NCBI RefSeq assembly: GCF_958979055.1
Contig: NC_084886.1
Span: 42,954,654 to 43,018,653, forward strand
Direction of reading: 5' to 3'
DNA from: Alnus glutinosa
Taxonomy: Eukaryota > Streptophyta > Magnoliopsida > Fagales > Betulaceae
Length of the DNA stretch: 64,000 bases
The position numbers and the translations under genes were made by a program. Shown here in pieces: positions 1 to 11,340 of this stretch. The notes beneath the pieces are model-generated. The model was not told where the DNA came from. It did not search any database and saw only the letters and a program-made list of their open reading frames with translations. Numbering within the stretch: position 1 is the stretch's first letter; every line of letters begins with the position of its first letter.

Positions 1-471
1 GCTGCAAGAGAATCTGGAAATTTCAACAGCCTCCACCCATGTTTAGCTCGCATGGCCATGTTGAAACAATCCAGCTCTTTGAAGCCCATCCCTCCAATCT
101 CCTTCTTCGGTTCGAGTTTCTTCCATGACATCCAAGGAATTCTGTTAAAATTATCTTTAAAGCTCCACCAGAATTTACTCATCAGAGAATTAATCTCTTT
201 AGTCAAAGTTTTTGGGAGACGGAACACACTCATTGTGTAGGTAGGGATTGCTTGAATGACTGACTTTAAAAGAACTTCCTTTCTAGCATGTGTAAGAAGC
301 TTCTCCTTCCACCCATTAAGCTTAGACCAAATCCTCCCTTTTATATAATTAAAAGATGAAACCCTTGAACGCCCAATGAGGGTTGGTAAACCCAAATACC
401 TCTCAAACTGCTGGGTGCAATCAACTCCCACCTCCTGAGAGATAGCCTCCCTAGGGGTGAAATGTATTTTC
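1..471 (-). mobile_element. LINE (L1-type) reverse transcriptase fragment, running off the window edge
   Basis: Read on the minus strand, the segment from about 471 down to base 1 is one open frame of roughly 155 codons. It encodes the C-terminal part of a plant non-LTR retrotransposon reverse transcriptase. Recognisable family landmarks, in order, are [45 protein letters not shown] and GGMGFKELDCFNMAMRAK. These are the conserved thumb and post-RT blocks of plant L1-like elements. A stop lies just upstream at about 472-474, and homology stops there, so the copy is 5'-truncated. The open frame suggests it is fairly young. The 3' part (zinc-binding and RNase H regions) would lie to the left, outside the window. 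The call rests on family memory, not a search. Confidence 0.85.
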
Positions 472-1526
472 TAGACTAAATAGTCAGTTTTGTGGGCATT
501 GTCCAATATTATAATGTAGTTTGAGATGAACTAAATGTATTTTGTAAACTAAATAGTCAGTTTGTAGACATGGTCGTTGGCAAATACGACCGTTGAAAAA
601 TATGACCATTAGAAAAATGACCGATGAAAAAATGTCCTTATAAAATAAATAAAGAAAGAATAGAAATAATATTTAAATTGTATAAAAAATGATAGCATAT
701 GGAGATTCCAGAGCTAAGAGTTCACATGACTTTCTCTAAGTTGATTTATAGCCATGTGAAGGTGTTCGTAGACTTGAGGCACCTCTTTACATAGTGGTTA
801 AAAGTATAAGACTAATAATAGTAATGCTATATACTACATTCACGTCTCTCATTTTATGGTATTAGTGTGACAATATTCATCAACCGTTGAATTAGTTCCT
901 GTTAAAAAATTAAAAATAAAAATTAAAGGCTAATAGACAAGGTCACATCAACCATGTACAATACAGATATAGTATATTGTATTTCTCAAAGTATAAAGTT
1001 TGAGTTAGGGGAACCATAGAATGCTACAGTTTAGGTCAAATGTTTTCCTGTTACCTCGTAAAGAACGCAGCCACCACCACCTCTCGTACAACCACAAGTG
1101 CCCCTCCACCACATTTTTCTCGACAAACACGAACACAACCACAGCCAGCAGCATTGCTGACAATGCCTATACCACACCTCAACACCTTTTTCCAGTAAAG
1201 ACACTATACGAGAGTTGAAACTAACCAAATATGCTGTTCTTTTCCATTATTATTAATGAACAGTAAAATAGCATTTTCTAGTAATATAACCAGAGAGTGC
1301 CCAAACAGGCTAATTGTGTACTTATCATCTGATTCATTTAACAACTTTATTACAATACCGCAGAGAAAATGGTCATAATATACCTGAAGTTTGATAATTC
1401 CTGCAGAATTCCCCTCATTGCCGAAAATCAAACACGCAAATGAACCTTTTTCATAACCCCGATTAATAGTTTCTCTATCTTTCTCCTCTGATTCTTCCAG
1501 ATGTTTTGTTGACATGCAAGGTCTTC
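472..1526. other. Intergenic / 3' flank, no gene seen
   Basis: This AT-rich stretch lies between the LINE fragment and the stop codon of the 271-aa gene. A short direct repeat (actaaatagtcagttt) occurs at about 475 and 550. Around 821-1000 there is a weak inverted-repeat remnant that resembles the MITE families at 41454 and 49542. Small ORFs at 1021-1228 overlap on both strands and show no family resemblance. The left part probably contains the 3' UTR of the minus-strand gene. Confidence 0.5.
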
Positions 1527-4500
1527 TTATGTAGGTTGAGAATTTAACAAGGCATTCTGATGGTGCATTCGACGCCTTCGGTGAGATCTTTTATGGCCAC
1601 GAGTAAGCGTCCTAGGCGGCGTGCTTGAGATATTAGGGAGATGAATCTCCTCCCTTGTAGCCAGATTACCAAAAACAAAATCAAAAGGGTCCGCCATCAC
1701 ATCAAAGCCAGGGTTCCTCTATAACAATAAGATAGGTCAGAAAAAAGAAGGCAATATTTAATAGCACGAGTCTTCAAAATTCAATGAATAAAACAAGTAG
1801 GTGATTCCATTTCTATCAGAATTTAAAATCCCTCCTTACTAAATAAGATTGTCAAACTCTTTCTAAGCATCAAGTTTATAGCCTTGCATGACAAACTTCT
1901 ATAGCTAGGCCAGCCATGAGGTTATATCATTGAAGAGCAATTGAGACCAGCACATATCTATCTTGAAAAGAGGAAAAGAACGTAAACAAGATTAAAAGAA
2001 AACAATCAAATTATCCCCATGAATGCAATGTCCACCAAAGAAAGAAGAAAGAAATCAGGATGGTTTCTCTAAGGTGTGAGGACAAATAGTATATCATCGA
2101 CTACTTATCAAAAAAAAAAAAAAAAAAAGTATATCATTGACTACTGTAAAGAAAGAAGAATAAGTCAAGATGGTTTCTGTAAGGTGTGAAGACAAACAGT
2201 ATATTATTGACTACTGATTTTCTAATGAGGACTACTTCTTTAACACAAGCTCTCGATAACTCAATATCACAGTTTGCACAATGTTTGTAATGTTCATGAC
2301 TTCATCTAGATCACCCATTCTATTAGATCTTTGCAGTTTTATGATCATTTGAAACATGTTCAACCACACCAGTGATATTCAACACTTTAAATGCAATATA
2401 ACGTTCTACAAAATGTATAAGCAGGCAAGAAATAGGTTATGAAAATCAATCCTTAAAAGAACTGATTATAGTCAACCTGAACACAAAATACAATTTTTAC
2501 TTTCCCAAAGAACAAGAAGAGCAAGTGCCAGAAGTTCAGTTGCATCATATAACTAAAACCCTCTTATTTTTGGCATTTCAATCATTAGTTTCAAGAAAAA
2601 TTCCATCAGAAGTGTTGTGTCGATGCTATGAATATAAAAAAGCATAGGTGAGTACACTTACATGAATTTGTTTGGACTCAAAATTAGTTCTTTGGCTGTC
2701 AGAGTCATTGTGGGAGTCCCCATGAACTTTGTTGTGGGCATCAGTGTGGGAATCTTTGTGCGAGTCACCATGAGAGTTGCTGTGGGAATTATTTTCAGAG
2801 TTGCTGGGAGAGTCACCCTCATGTGTCCTTTGACCATGAACAACATTATCACTAAAGAAATTTCGATATCGCCACCTTAATTTTGGCAGATCTGAATCAT
2901 CAAAAACTTTTTCAGAATAGAAATGCTTAGAGATAAGCTGCATTTTCGGAGGATCATCCTGATACCTTGTCACTATTCTGTCATTTGAAATATATTTCTA
3001 AGTAAGATATTCAACCCAACTTTGGATACAGAGATATCTGCATGCACATGATGTAAACAATCAATGCTAGAAATGGAGTAGAAAGCAAAAATAGTAGCAA
3101 CAAACATAGATACAGGTGTTCTTCCACAATAGAAACACGATAAAGGATAATACAATTTATCAATTCAAGTTTGGGCAAAGTTGGGCACATTCTTTCCACT
3201 TTAGTTATATACACACCTCAAGGAAGTGAGATCAGTGATGCGATGTAAACCATGGTGAATATAAAATGATGGCTGTCTAGTCCATAGGCCATAGTTAGAT
3301 GGTAAACTATTTTCAAAAAGATACTCAAGAAGAGGGAGAAAGGGAAAGGGGGAGGGGAGCACTATAGAGATTTAGATTGTTTGTAATTCTGCATACTAAA
3401 CATGTATGGCAGTAGTTGTATTTATAGAAGAATCCGAAACATCTAGATAATCACTAGATGTGTTTTACATGAAACAAACTATCTATCTAATCTGAACGTC
3501 TAACTCTAGAGTCCTAGTAGATTACATTCACAACTAGTCTAGAGTTAATCTAAATAGAAGTCTAACTAGAAGAGTCTTTGTTTAACTCTAAAGCTTTATC
3601 AGAATCCTTATTCAAGTCTATAGCATTATCTTTAGCCGAATAGGATTCTGATCCAATACGCCTCCTCAAACTCGATGTGGGAGGATGCACGTTGAGGTTG
3701 GACCGTAGCATCCCGAACCGGACAGCAGGAAGAGGTTTGGTGAGACATCAGCCAGTTGATCTTTCCCAGAGATGAAGCAAACATCAAGAAGTTTCTTAGC
3801 AACCATATCTCTAACAAAATGATAATCAATCTCTATATGCTTTGTGCGTGCATGATAGAGAGGATTAGACGTGAGATATGTGGCGCCAATGTTGTCACAA
3901 TGTAGAATTGGTCGATGTGGAGAAGTAACACCAAGTTCACTGAGTAAAGACTGAATCCATGCTAATTCGGCTGCTGCATTGGCCACTGCTTTATACTCTG
4001 ATTCAGTACTTGAGCGAGAAACGGTTGGTTGCTTCTTTGAGCCCTATGATAGAATATTCTTACCAAGTAAAACACAATAACCGGAGGTGGATCTTCTATC
4101 ATCCGGACAACTTGCCCAATCTGAATCTGAGTAAGCTGTGAGTTGCTTGGAAGAATTCTTGTAGATGCAAAAATAATAGGAGATTGTAGACTTTAAGTAG
4201 CGCAAGATGCGCTTCACTGCCGACCAATGTGATTCCCTAGGATCTTGCATAAATTGAGAGACCTTATTGACGGCATATGCTATATCAGGTCGAGTAAGAG
4301 ATAGATATTGAAGGGATCCCACTGTGCTTCGGTATAAGGTTGGATCTGTGATAGTTGAACCTTCAAATCTACTAAGTATGGTGGAGGCGGACAAAGGAGT
4401 AGAAATCGGCTTTGCAAGCAACATATTGGTCTTAGTGAGGAGATCATTGATGTACCTTTGTTGTGAAAGATGAAGACCATCTTGATGCCATGTAGCTTCA

Positions 4501-7500
4501 ACACCAAGGAAAAAATTGAGTCGGCCGAGATCCTTGAGGGCAAAAGATGAGTGAAGATCATTGATGAGCTGAGTGATTGCCATTGAATGTGAACCTGTAA
4601 TTATAATGTCATTAACATATATGAGCACAAAGATGGTGATGCCGTGAGCTTTGTAAATGAACAAGGAGGATTCCGATTTGGAACTAGTGAATTTCATATC
4701 AATCAACCGAGCACTTAGCCGAGAAAACCATGCGCGTGGGGCTTGTTTTAAGCCATATATAGCTTTGCGAAGTTTGCACACAGCTGTTGGATATTGAGGA
4801 TGCTGAAATCCAGGAGGTTGAGCCATATACACTGTCTATTGAAGAAGACCATGGAGGAACGCATTACTGACATCAACTTGCCGAATCTCCCAACTTGCAG
4901 AAACAGCTATGGAAAGCACAGTGCGAATGGTGATCGGTTTAACAACTGGGCTATATGTTTCAGCATAGTCAATCCCAGGTTGTTGGTGAAACCCTTTGGC
5001 TACTAGATGAGCCTTGTACCGTTCGATGTCCCCATTTGCCTTCCTTTTAATTTTGAAGACCCATTTTGATCCAACTATGTTCATGGATGGGGAGAAGGGA
5101 ACAAGAGACCATGTTCCATTTTTGAGAAGAGCATCAAATTCAGTGTTCATTGCTGTACGCCATTCCGGATGTTTGCTGGCTTGAGAAAAACAAGTGGGTT
5201 CATCTTCATGTGCAGCTATGGAAGCAATGAGAGCTTGAGGAGGTGGATACTTCACTCGTCCATCAATAAATGTGTAAGGTTTGTAAATCTGATTCTGAGA
5301 CCGTGTGGTCATGCCATGGACTCGAGTTGGAAGGACGGACAGTGGTTCAGGTGAAGAAGCTAACTCAGAATTTGAGGAAGGGTCAAAAGAAGCAAGGGGT
5401 TGAAGATTAGGAGGAGTAGTGGTAGTTGCTGATGGAGATGTAGAAGTGGATGAATTTGGAGATGTAAAACTTGGTGTATTTGGACAAGATGCAGAATATT
5501 GAGAAGGTAAGGATGGAACACAAGGAATCGATAAAGACGAAGGTGTTTGAGGAGAAGAAGAGGCTCTATTTGGTGATGAAGTTGAGAATGTAAAACTGTT
5601 TTCATTGAAGACAACATGTCTTGCAATGTACACTCTACCGGATGGGATATGAAGACATTTGTAACCAAGGTGATTTTTGCTATAGCCAATAAACACGCAA
5701 GAAGAGAATTGAAAGGAGAGTTTTGAAGATTGATATGGGCGGAGGAAAGGCCAGCATTCACAACCAAATATTTTTAAGTATTTGTAATCTGGAGTGAGGT
5801 GAAAAAGACACTCATATGGGGACTTTTTCTTTGTTACTTTGGAAGGAAGACGGTTTATGAAATATGTGGCTGTTTCAAAGGCTGTGTCCCAAAAGGTAAA
5901 TGGAACATTGGCAGTAGCAAGAAGAGAGAGACCAGTTTCAACTATGTGGCGATGTTTTCGTTCAACGGTTCACATTTGATGATGAGTGTAAGAGACTCCC
6001 ATGGAATTGAGTGTAGTTTGGAGTGGACGAAATTCGCCACCATTATCACTTTAAACAGATCTGATTTTAGTATTAAAGAATGTTTCAACAAGTTGTTTGA
6101 AATGAAGAAAAGTTGCACACACTTCAGATTTGGTAGCAAAAGGAAAAAGTCAAGTATATTTACTAAAATCATCAACCACACTTAAATAAAACCGGTTGTT
6201 ATTTACAGAGGTTGTGGAGGCAGGGCCCCATACATCAAGAAACAACAGTTGAAGAGGTTTATTGGAAATAGAAGGAGAATAGCTAAAATGAAAACGATGA
6301 CTCTTGCCTTGTTGACATGGAGAGCAAATGGAGGAAGACTTTGATAGAGACACGGGCAGCTTTTTGGACTGAACAACTTGGTTGACAATAGGAGAGGCAG
6401 GATGACCAAGCCTGAGATGCCACTTATCCAAAGAAACCTTTTCACCAATGAAGGCAGCAAGAGAACCGGAAGTTGAGGTAGCAAAGGATGGCCATGGATA
6501 GAGACCGAGTTTACTCGGGCCTTGAAGGAGGAGTTGACGAGTTCGAAGGTCCTTAACATAGAAACAAGTAGGATGAAGTTCAATAAAGACTGAGACAGAT
6601 TGAGCACCTTTCTTCAGATTGGAGAGTTGTTGCTTGAGTTGTAGAATTCGGGATTGAGATTGAGCAGCAAAGAGAGTCTCCAGGGTGATCTAGACTTCAC
6701 GTGATGTAGAGAGACCGATTACATGAGGTAATGTTTCCACAAACAAGGTGGAAATGATGGTGCTAAAAATCATCCGATCTTGATGATACCAGGGTAGATA
6801 GGCTGGATTGGTAACAAGAAGACCTGAAGTGCTGTCGGGGATAAGCTTGGGAGGCTGCGGAAGAGTGCCATCAACATAGCCGAACAAGTTTTGTCCTTCT
6901 AAAAAAGGAACCATAAGAAATTGCCAGAGAAGATAATTTTCTTGGGTGAGTTTTTCTGAGATATGGTGATGGACATTTTGAATAGGTATTGACGCTGCAG
7001 GGGAAGCAACGGTGGTGGAGATAGGAGGAGGGTTGGAGGTTTGAGTGGAATCGGTTTCAGATGTTGGGATAGCCATTGACATTTGTCATGAAAGGCTCTG
7101 ATACCATATAGAGATTTAGATTGTTTGTAATTCTGCATACTAAACATGTATGGCAGTAGTTGTATTTATAGAAGAATCCGAAACATCTAGATAATCACTA
7201 GATGTGTTTTACATGAAACAAACTATCTATCTAATCTGAACGTCTAACTCTAGAGTCCTAGTAGATTACATTCACAACTAGTCTAGAGTTAATCTAAATA
7301 GAAGTCTAACTAGAAGAGTCTTTGTTTAACTCTAAAGCTTTATCAGAATCCTTATTCAAGTCTATAGCATTATCTTTAGCCGAATAGGATTCTGATCCAA
7401 TAAGCACAAAGAGAGAAGAAGAAGAAGAAGATTTTCTTAAATGTTTTCTTGAATCATAATGAGCATTTGTGAAAAACAATGCCAAAAAATAAAGATCCAC

Positions 7501-10327
7501 CTTACATACAAAAACAATAACTTTCAAATATAAGGATGTTGATACTGGTAAAAACTCTCATGTATACCATGCCATATCATTGAAAGTTCAAACTGTTAGA
7601 AAGAAAGCTCAGAGAATCTGGATATCTGAATAAAGCGAACAGATTAAAACCTAATTGACTTACTCTTAACATCACTAAATCACCTCAAAAACTGCTTGAG
7701 TGCCAGCCCACCACCTAAGTTACAGGCTAGATCCCTCCCCTCAGTTAACTGGATTATTTAAAAATATATATTATTCTGTAAGATCTAAACCTGGGACCAA
7801 CACTATGCTACCAAACCTATTTACCAGATGAGCTAAGGCCCAGTGACCTATTTGGAGACATTGACTCTATTAAGTTTCCTACAGCTCAACTCAGCAATGA
7901 GAAACTCCATTGATGGGTTAGTTTTAATCAAAAACAAAATCATTGCCCTTGATATTGATCTAAATATGATGATGAATTTCAAAAATTTCAGAAACTAATC
8001 ATATATTTTGAAATCAAAGTTCTAAAATGAACTAAAAATCCAAGTGAGATTGGCTAAGGCCCATTAACTACCTTAGAAGAGCAAGCATGGTCTGTTGACA
8101 TGTGTATTCATGACTACCAGAAAAGCAGTCTTCAACGGGAAAAGATAACAACAAATAGCAAATGGGATGAGGAGACTCACATATTTGCTAACTCCTTCTG
8201 CATCCTACTTCCATCTAGTGCAAGAACATGATCAACACATGAATCAAGGGACCTAGCAAACCTCCATAACCCAAAGAAAGCAGCAGCTCCTGAAAAAAGG
8301 AAAAGATTTAACAAAATAGATAAAGGGTGGAAAAGACATGTAGATGTGTAATATCAAAAGAACTAATGTTGAAAAGATAAAAATTGTACTCCTAGAGAGA
8401 GGGAATTGGTTTATCCTAGAGAGAGAGAGAATTGGTTTATCCTACCTCCCGAAAGGTTGATTCGAGAAAACTTACTCAGTCTCCATGTTGCTGTCAGAAA
8501 GGGAGTGTGATTATTAGTTAAACTCTAAGAAAAAGAGCAACAACAGTAATAACAGCAACATCAATAACAGAACATACAAAAGGTTTAACCATATTTAGGC
8601 CCAGAAATATACCATAGCATCTAAATATTGCAAGTTAGAAAGCAAATTACTACTTATTTTGACCATTTATGGAAGAATTCTAACATATGCAGGTACAACC
8701 CACTTGCTCAACTCAATGAGTCCGATAATAATGAGAAAGAAATCAAAAAATCACAAATTTTTAAGAGCTTCAGAAAAATCTTCCGCATTTTCATTCTTTC
8801 AAACATTTTACTCTGGGTTCAGAATATATCAAGTTGACTCAACTGGAAAAAGCTTTTCTTCTCCTAACTGTGGTAGGGTACATGAATTAATAAGATGTGC
8901 TATAAGCCAACGAGCAGTAACAAACATTGTGTTATGCTAAAATACTGGTTGAAATGTCCTATTAATATTTCTTTTAGATCCCTCAAATTTAATGATTTAC
9001 AAATAGACTCTGAGACTGCAATCATGTGAAGCTATATTACAGCTATTGTAACTTTTGACAACACCATCGTCATTAAGTTCCTTGATGTGACCTGCCTTTT
9101 GGTCGCTAGAAATATAAACCTACATCATAGCGATAACTGCAAGGAACCCAGTCAAAGGGGTGTTTCCAAACTCCAAATTGTACAGCGAATTGGTTGATAG
9201 ACATATAGACATATATTTGTATGTCCAAGTGCGAAATATACTAAGTGACCATTTGGTTAGCAGTTTCAAAACCTACGATTTGAAAAGACAACAATTTCAA
9301 AACAAAATTAATGAAAACAAGATTTTTAAAACTCAGTTAATCGTTTAGTAAAATTTGCAGCTTGGCCTTTAAAATTGCGGTTTGGCCTTTAAAATCGTGC
9401 ACTTTTTTAAAACGCACCCTTGTCTGCAGTTTTTCCACGTTCTCAAACCGCCATTTTTTTTTTTTTTTTCAGAAGTGCTTCCAAATGGGACACTTTCCGC
9501 GATTTTGTTTAAAAACACACGTTTGGGTTGCGAAATCGTGGGGCCAAATGCACTGTAAGTCTTTCATAACACCCAAGATTCATTCGAGATGATTGGAGTA
9601 GCAAAATTGTGATCCAAAGAAACAGGAACAATGTAAATTTCATGCTTCAAAATCTAGCTTTGCAGAAGCTGGATGTTAACAATAATATCATACCAACAAC
9701 ACTTCAAAGACATGGCCTCTTCCTTGGATGTAGCATTGCAGAAACAATAACCACAATCAGCAACTCAACACAGCACAACCTCATGTCAACAAACTAAATG
9801 ATTCTATTGCTAAATTTAAGTGAAAAGCCAAGGACCCACTCGGAAGTCAGCTTGACCAATCAATTTTTTCACCGGATAAAATTTTATACACTAACGATAT
9901 ATTATATTATACCTTGTATACGAGTGTAAAATACAACTCAAGCAGTGTTTACCAAGCCGGCGACGAGCATAAGACGAGCAGAAACGCATACCTGCCCACG
10001 TAACACCGGCACCAACCAGAGAGCCAAGCGTAAAATTCTTAACAGCATCGGACTTGCACGTTAGAAAAACTCTAGCCTCTTGAGGCGTCATTTTGTCCTG
10101 AATCACACACACAAACACATATTAGCTGATTTTACAAAGTGCTTAGCCAACATTAGCGCATTTCTTTTTTTTATTTTTTTATTTTTGAATTAATCGGATA
10201 GCAGCAAGACAAGCAATTTCAATACGCAATAATCAGGTTTCATGAATTTCGCAATGAATTAATAGGGTTGGTGAAGTACCTGTCTGGATCTGAGAACTTG
10301 TTCGAGCTCGAACAATACTTCGCCCAT
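1527..10327 (-). CDS. Conserved plant protein of unknown function, six exons, S-H-x-D repeat
   Basis: Exons on the minus strand are 10327-10280, 10097-9992, 8490-8446, 8289-8181, 2977-2662 and 1718-1527. All introns are GT-AG, and phases join to one 271-aa frame (816 nt with TAA). The start [10 protein letters not shown] is the only ATG upstream of an in-phase donor. Residues about 17-102 form a compact domain ([19 protein letters not shown], then [20 protein letters not shown]), with small hydrophobic, Gly-rich stretches that could be two membrane hairpins. Residues about 104-150 carry the block [11 protein letters not shown]. Residues 167-196 are a Ser-His-x-Asp tetrapeptide repeat. The C-terminus is basic ([11 protein letters not shown]). 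I recall similar plant proteins without assigned function. The placement of the two Cys residues in the first domain faintly recalls OCIA-domain proteins, which is only a guess. Intron 5 holds a copia element and a SINE; intron 4 is only 156 bp. The exon structure is well supported, the function is not. Confidence 0.82.
2036..2216. repeat. Two-copy tandem duplication in the last intron of the 271-aa gene
   Basis: A segment of about 90-115 bp beginning 'aaagaaagaagaa', continuing 'gatggtttctctaaggtgtg' and ending 'tatcatcgactact' recurs immediately downstream with a few changes (gatggtttctgtaaggtgtg, tattattgactact). The copies are separated by a run of A. It looks like a local duplication and has no visible coding role. 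Confidence 0.6.
3363..3658 (-). repeat. 3' LTR of the copia element (296 bp)
   Basis: By eye this is identical to 7107-7402 over all 296 bases. On the plus strand it begins tatagagattt and ends gatccaata. In element orientation it therefore starts TATTGG and ends CTATA, i.e. TA...TA instead of the usual TG...CA. The boundaries are fixed by divergence outside the repeat and by the flanking TSD. Confidence 0.95.
3660..7082 (-). pseudogene. Degenerate copia gag-pol coding region
   Basis: Gag N-terminus: 7082-6690, closed by TAG at 6690-6692 where homologues read REVW. Homology then continues in frame into the pre-integrase and integrase region: [11 protein letters not shown] with the H-C zinc residues, the first catalytic Asp block at WGPAST, and SDNGGEF. 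This region is broken by a TGA at 6150-6152 after DDFSKYT and by other stops. RT: 5696-4044, with [16 protein letters not shown], then TAG (4836-4838), [16 protein letters not shown] (the usual YVDD reads YVND, changing a catalytic Asp to Asn), and a TAG at 4044-4046 before GSKKQP. RNase [19 protein letters not shown], about 4010-3666. The main open blocks are 4044-4832, 4836-5696, 6150-6431 and 6690-7082. Confidence 0.9.
7094..7106 (-). promoter_or_regulatory. Primer-binding site of the copia element (initiator tRNA-Met type)
   Basis: On the minus strand the 13 bases TGGTATCAGAGCC directly follow the 5' LTR. This is the standard plant copia primer-binding site complementary to the 3' end of tRNA-iMet. 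It fixes both the element's polarity and the inner LTR boundary. Confidence 0.92.
7107..7402 (-). repeat. 5' LTR of the copia element (296 bp)
   Basis: This is the upstream LTR in element orientation and matches the 3' LTR base for base as far as I can read. In its original genomic setting it is followed by the TSD agcac at 7403-7407. No clear TATA box was picked with confidence. Confidence 0.95.
7690..7852 (-). mobile_element. tRNA-derived SINE remnant in intron 5
   Basis: On the minus strand the segment starts near actgggcc. It has a pol III box A-like motif (TTAGCTCATCTGG, about 7826-7838). About 35 bases further it has a decayed box B (cccaggtttagatctta, about 7781-7797). The spacing and order match tRNA-related SINEs. 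Box B has lost its CpG (GGTTTAGAT for GGTTCGAAT), so the copy looks old. No clear TSD or A-tail was found. Confidence 0.5.
9244..9556. repeat. MITE-like element with 'tttgg' ends and CGATTT repeats
   Basis: Imperfect inverted ends (gtgaccatttggttagcag on the left, ccaaatgcactg on the right) bracket a region rich in cgatttt/aaaatcg blocks. The same composition and ends occur at 40299-40634, 41619-41834 and 61425-61590. It lies in intron 2 of the 271-aa gene. There is no coding capacity. Confidence 0.5.
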
Positions 10328-10660
10328 TGATCTCTCAGTCAGTCTTCAGCTACAACCTCTCGCCCACCGGTTTCGTGCGATGATTTGGCCACGGCAAAAT
10401 GGTGTTGTGGCCGAACGCTTGTCAGTAGTAGGAGTAGCCAAGAGTGACTGCCTTTTACGAAAGTGATGGGCCGCGGCCCAACTTTGGGATCAAATGGATC
10501 CCAAAGTCAAAGTCATGGATCTGGACTGGGAATCCGGCTTGGAATTGAGGTTTCAAGCCCAAACAACAAAATGATCAACTAATGGGGATTTTTATGTGAA
10601 AAGCTTTTACCATCTAAAAAGAAAGAGGAAAATGCAGGGCTAAGGAGTAAGGAGGAAGTT
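10328..10660. promoter_or_regulatory. Upstream region of the 271-aa gene
   Basis: This non-coding stretch is locally less AT-rich than its surroundings. It contains the presumed 5' UTR of the minus-strand gene just right of its ATG at 10327. No single promoter element could be named with confidence. Confidence 0.4.
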
Positions 10661-11340
10661 CCAAAGCTTCAATGTATAGTGGCCTTATGGAAAAGGATTT
10701 GGAAGATTAATGTTTCTGGGGTTGTCAAGATTTTTTTGGTGGAAGACATACCATTATCTATTGCAGACAAAAGACAAGCTTTTAAAGCGGCGATAGTTAA
10801 GGATCATTTGTGTCCGATATGTGGATTAGATGTGGAGATCACTAGCGGTGTGGTTGAGGGAAATTGGAATGCAATGTAGATTCAACAAAATAAAAAGATG
10901 AGTATGAGAGTGATCGTTTGAGAATCGAGACAATGAAGGCGATGTTTTGGCCTCCATGTCTTCTACCAAACCGTATATATCAAACCCGATAATGATTAAT
11001 GATTGAAGCTTTGGTAGCTTGGACAACAGTGAAATTTAATAGAGATTTGGGGCTACAACACTTATTAGAAGAAGATATGTTCAAAGTAGTACATGCTTTG
11101 AAGAGAGAATGACAAAATTGGAGTTGGTATGGACAGGAAGTTTCAAAACTATATTGGAAAGTTTGCAATTTCGAAAAGGGAAGCAAACTCGATATCCCCC
11201 TACTAAGTGAAGGTGGCCGTGCACCAATCCTGGCAACAAATTTGGATAGAAGACTATCCAAAATTTATTCCAAATATTGTAATTATTGAACAAATTTTCT
11301 CATCTTAAATTATTAATGAAAGTCATAAAGTTTTATTTTT
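10660..11340 (+). mobile_element. Degenerate LINE 3' fragment (zinc-binding and RNase H regions)
   Basis: In shifting plus-strand frames, 10679-10840 reads like the RT zinc-binding domain of plant LINEs (WKRIWKINVSGVVKIFL, then DHLCPICGLDVE). About 10990-11120 reads like the downstream RNase H domain (EALVAWTTVKFNRDLGLQ, then FKVVHALKRE). Frameshifts and a lost DxC-LW segment show decay. The 3' end is near the A/T-rich tail at about 11320-11345. It lies between two genes that point away from each other. Confidence 0.7.

Larger units (their letters stand above)
3363..7402 (-). mobile_element. Ty1/copia LTR retrotransposon, internally deleted, with 5-bp TSD
   Basis: A 4,040-bp element in the same orientation as the gene whose intron it occupies. 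It is bounded by two 296-bp LTRs and by a perfect 5-bp target-site duplication, agcac (3358-3362 and 7403-7407). In element order it has the 5' LTR (7107-7402), a tRNA-Met primer-binding site (7094-7106), a gag start (ATG at 7082), GAG-pre-integrase and integrase, reverse transcriptase, RNase H, a purine tract (gagtttgaggaggcg, near 3661-3675) and the 3' LTR (3363-3658). The order integrase before RT defines copia. Gag runs directly into the pre-integrase region, so the zinc knuckle and protease are missing. Several in-frame stops occur. The copy cannot encode its own proteins. Confidence 0.95.

Noticed and set aside
4794..5354. Plus-strand ORFs inside the copia element
   Set aside because: Shadows of the antisense reverse transcriptase reading frame.
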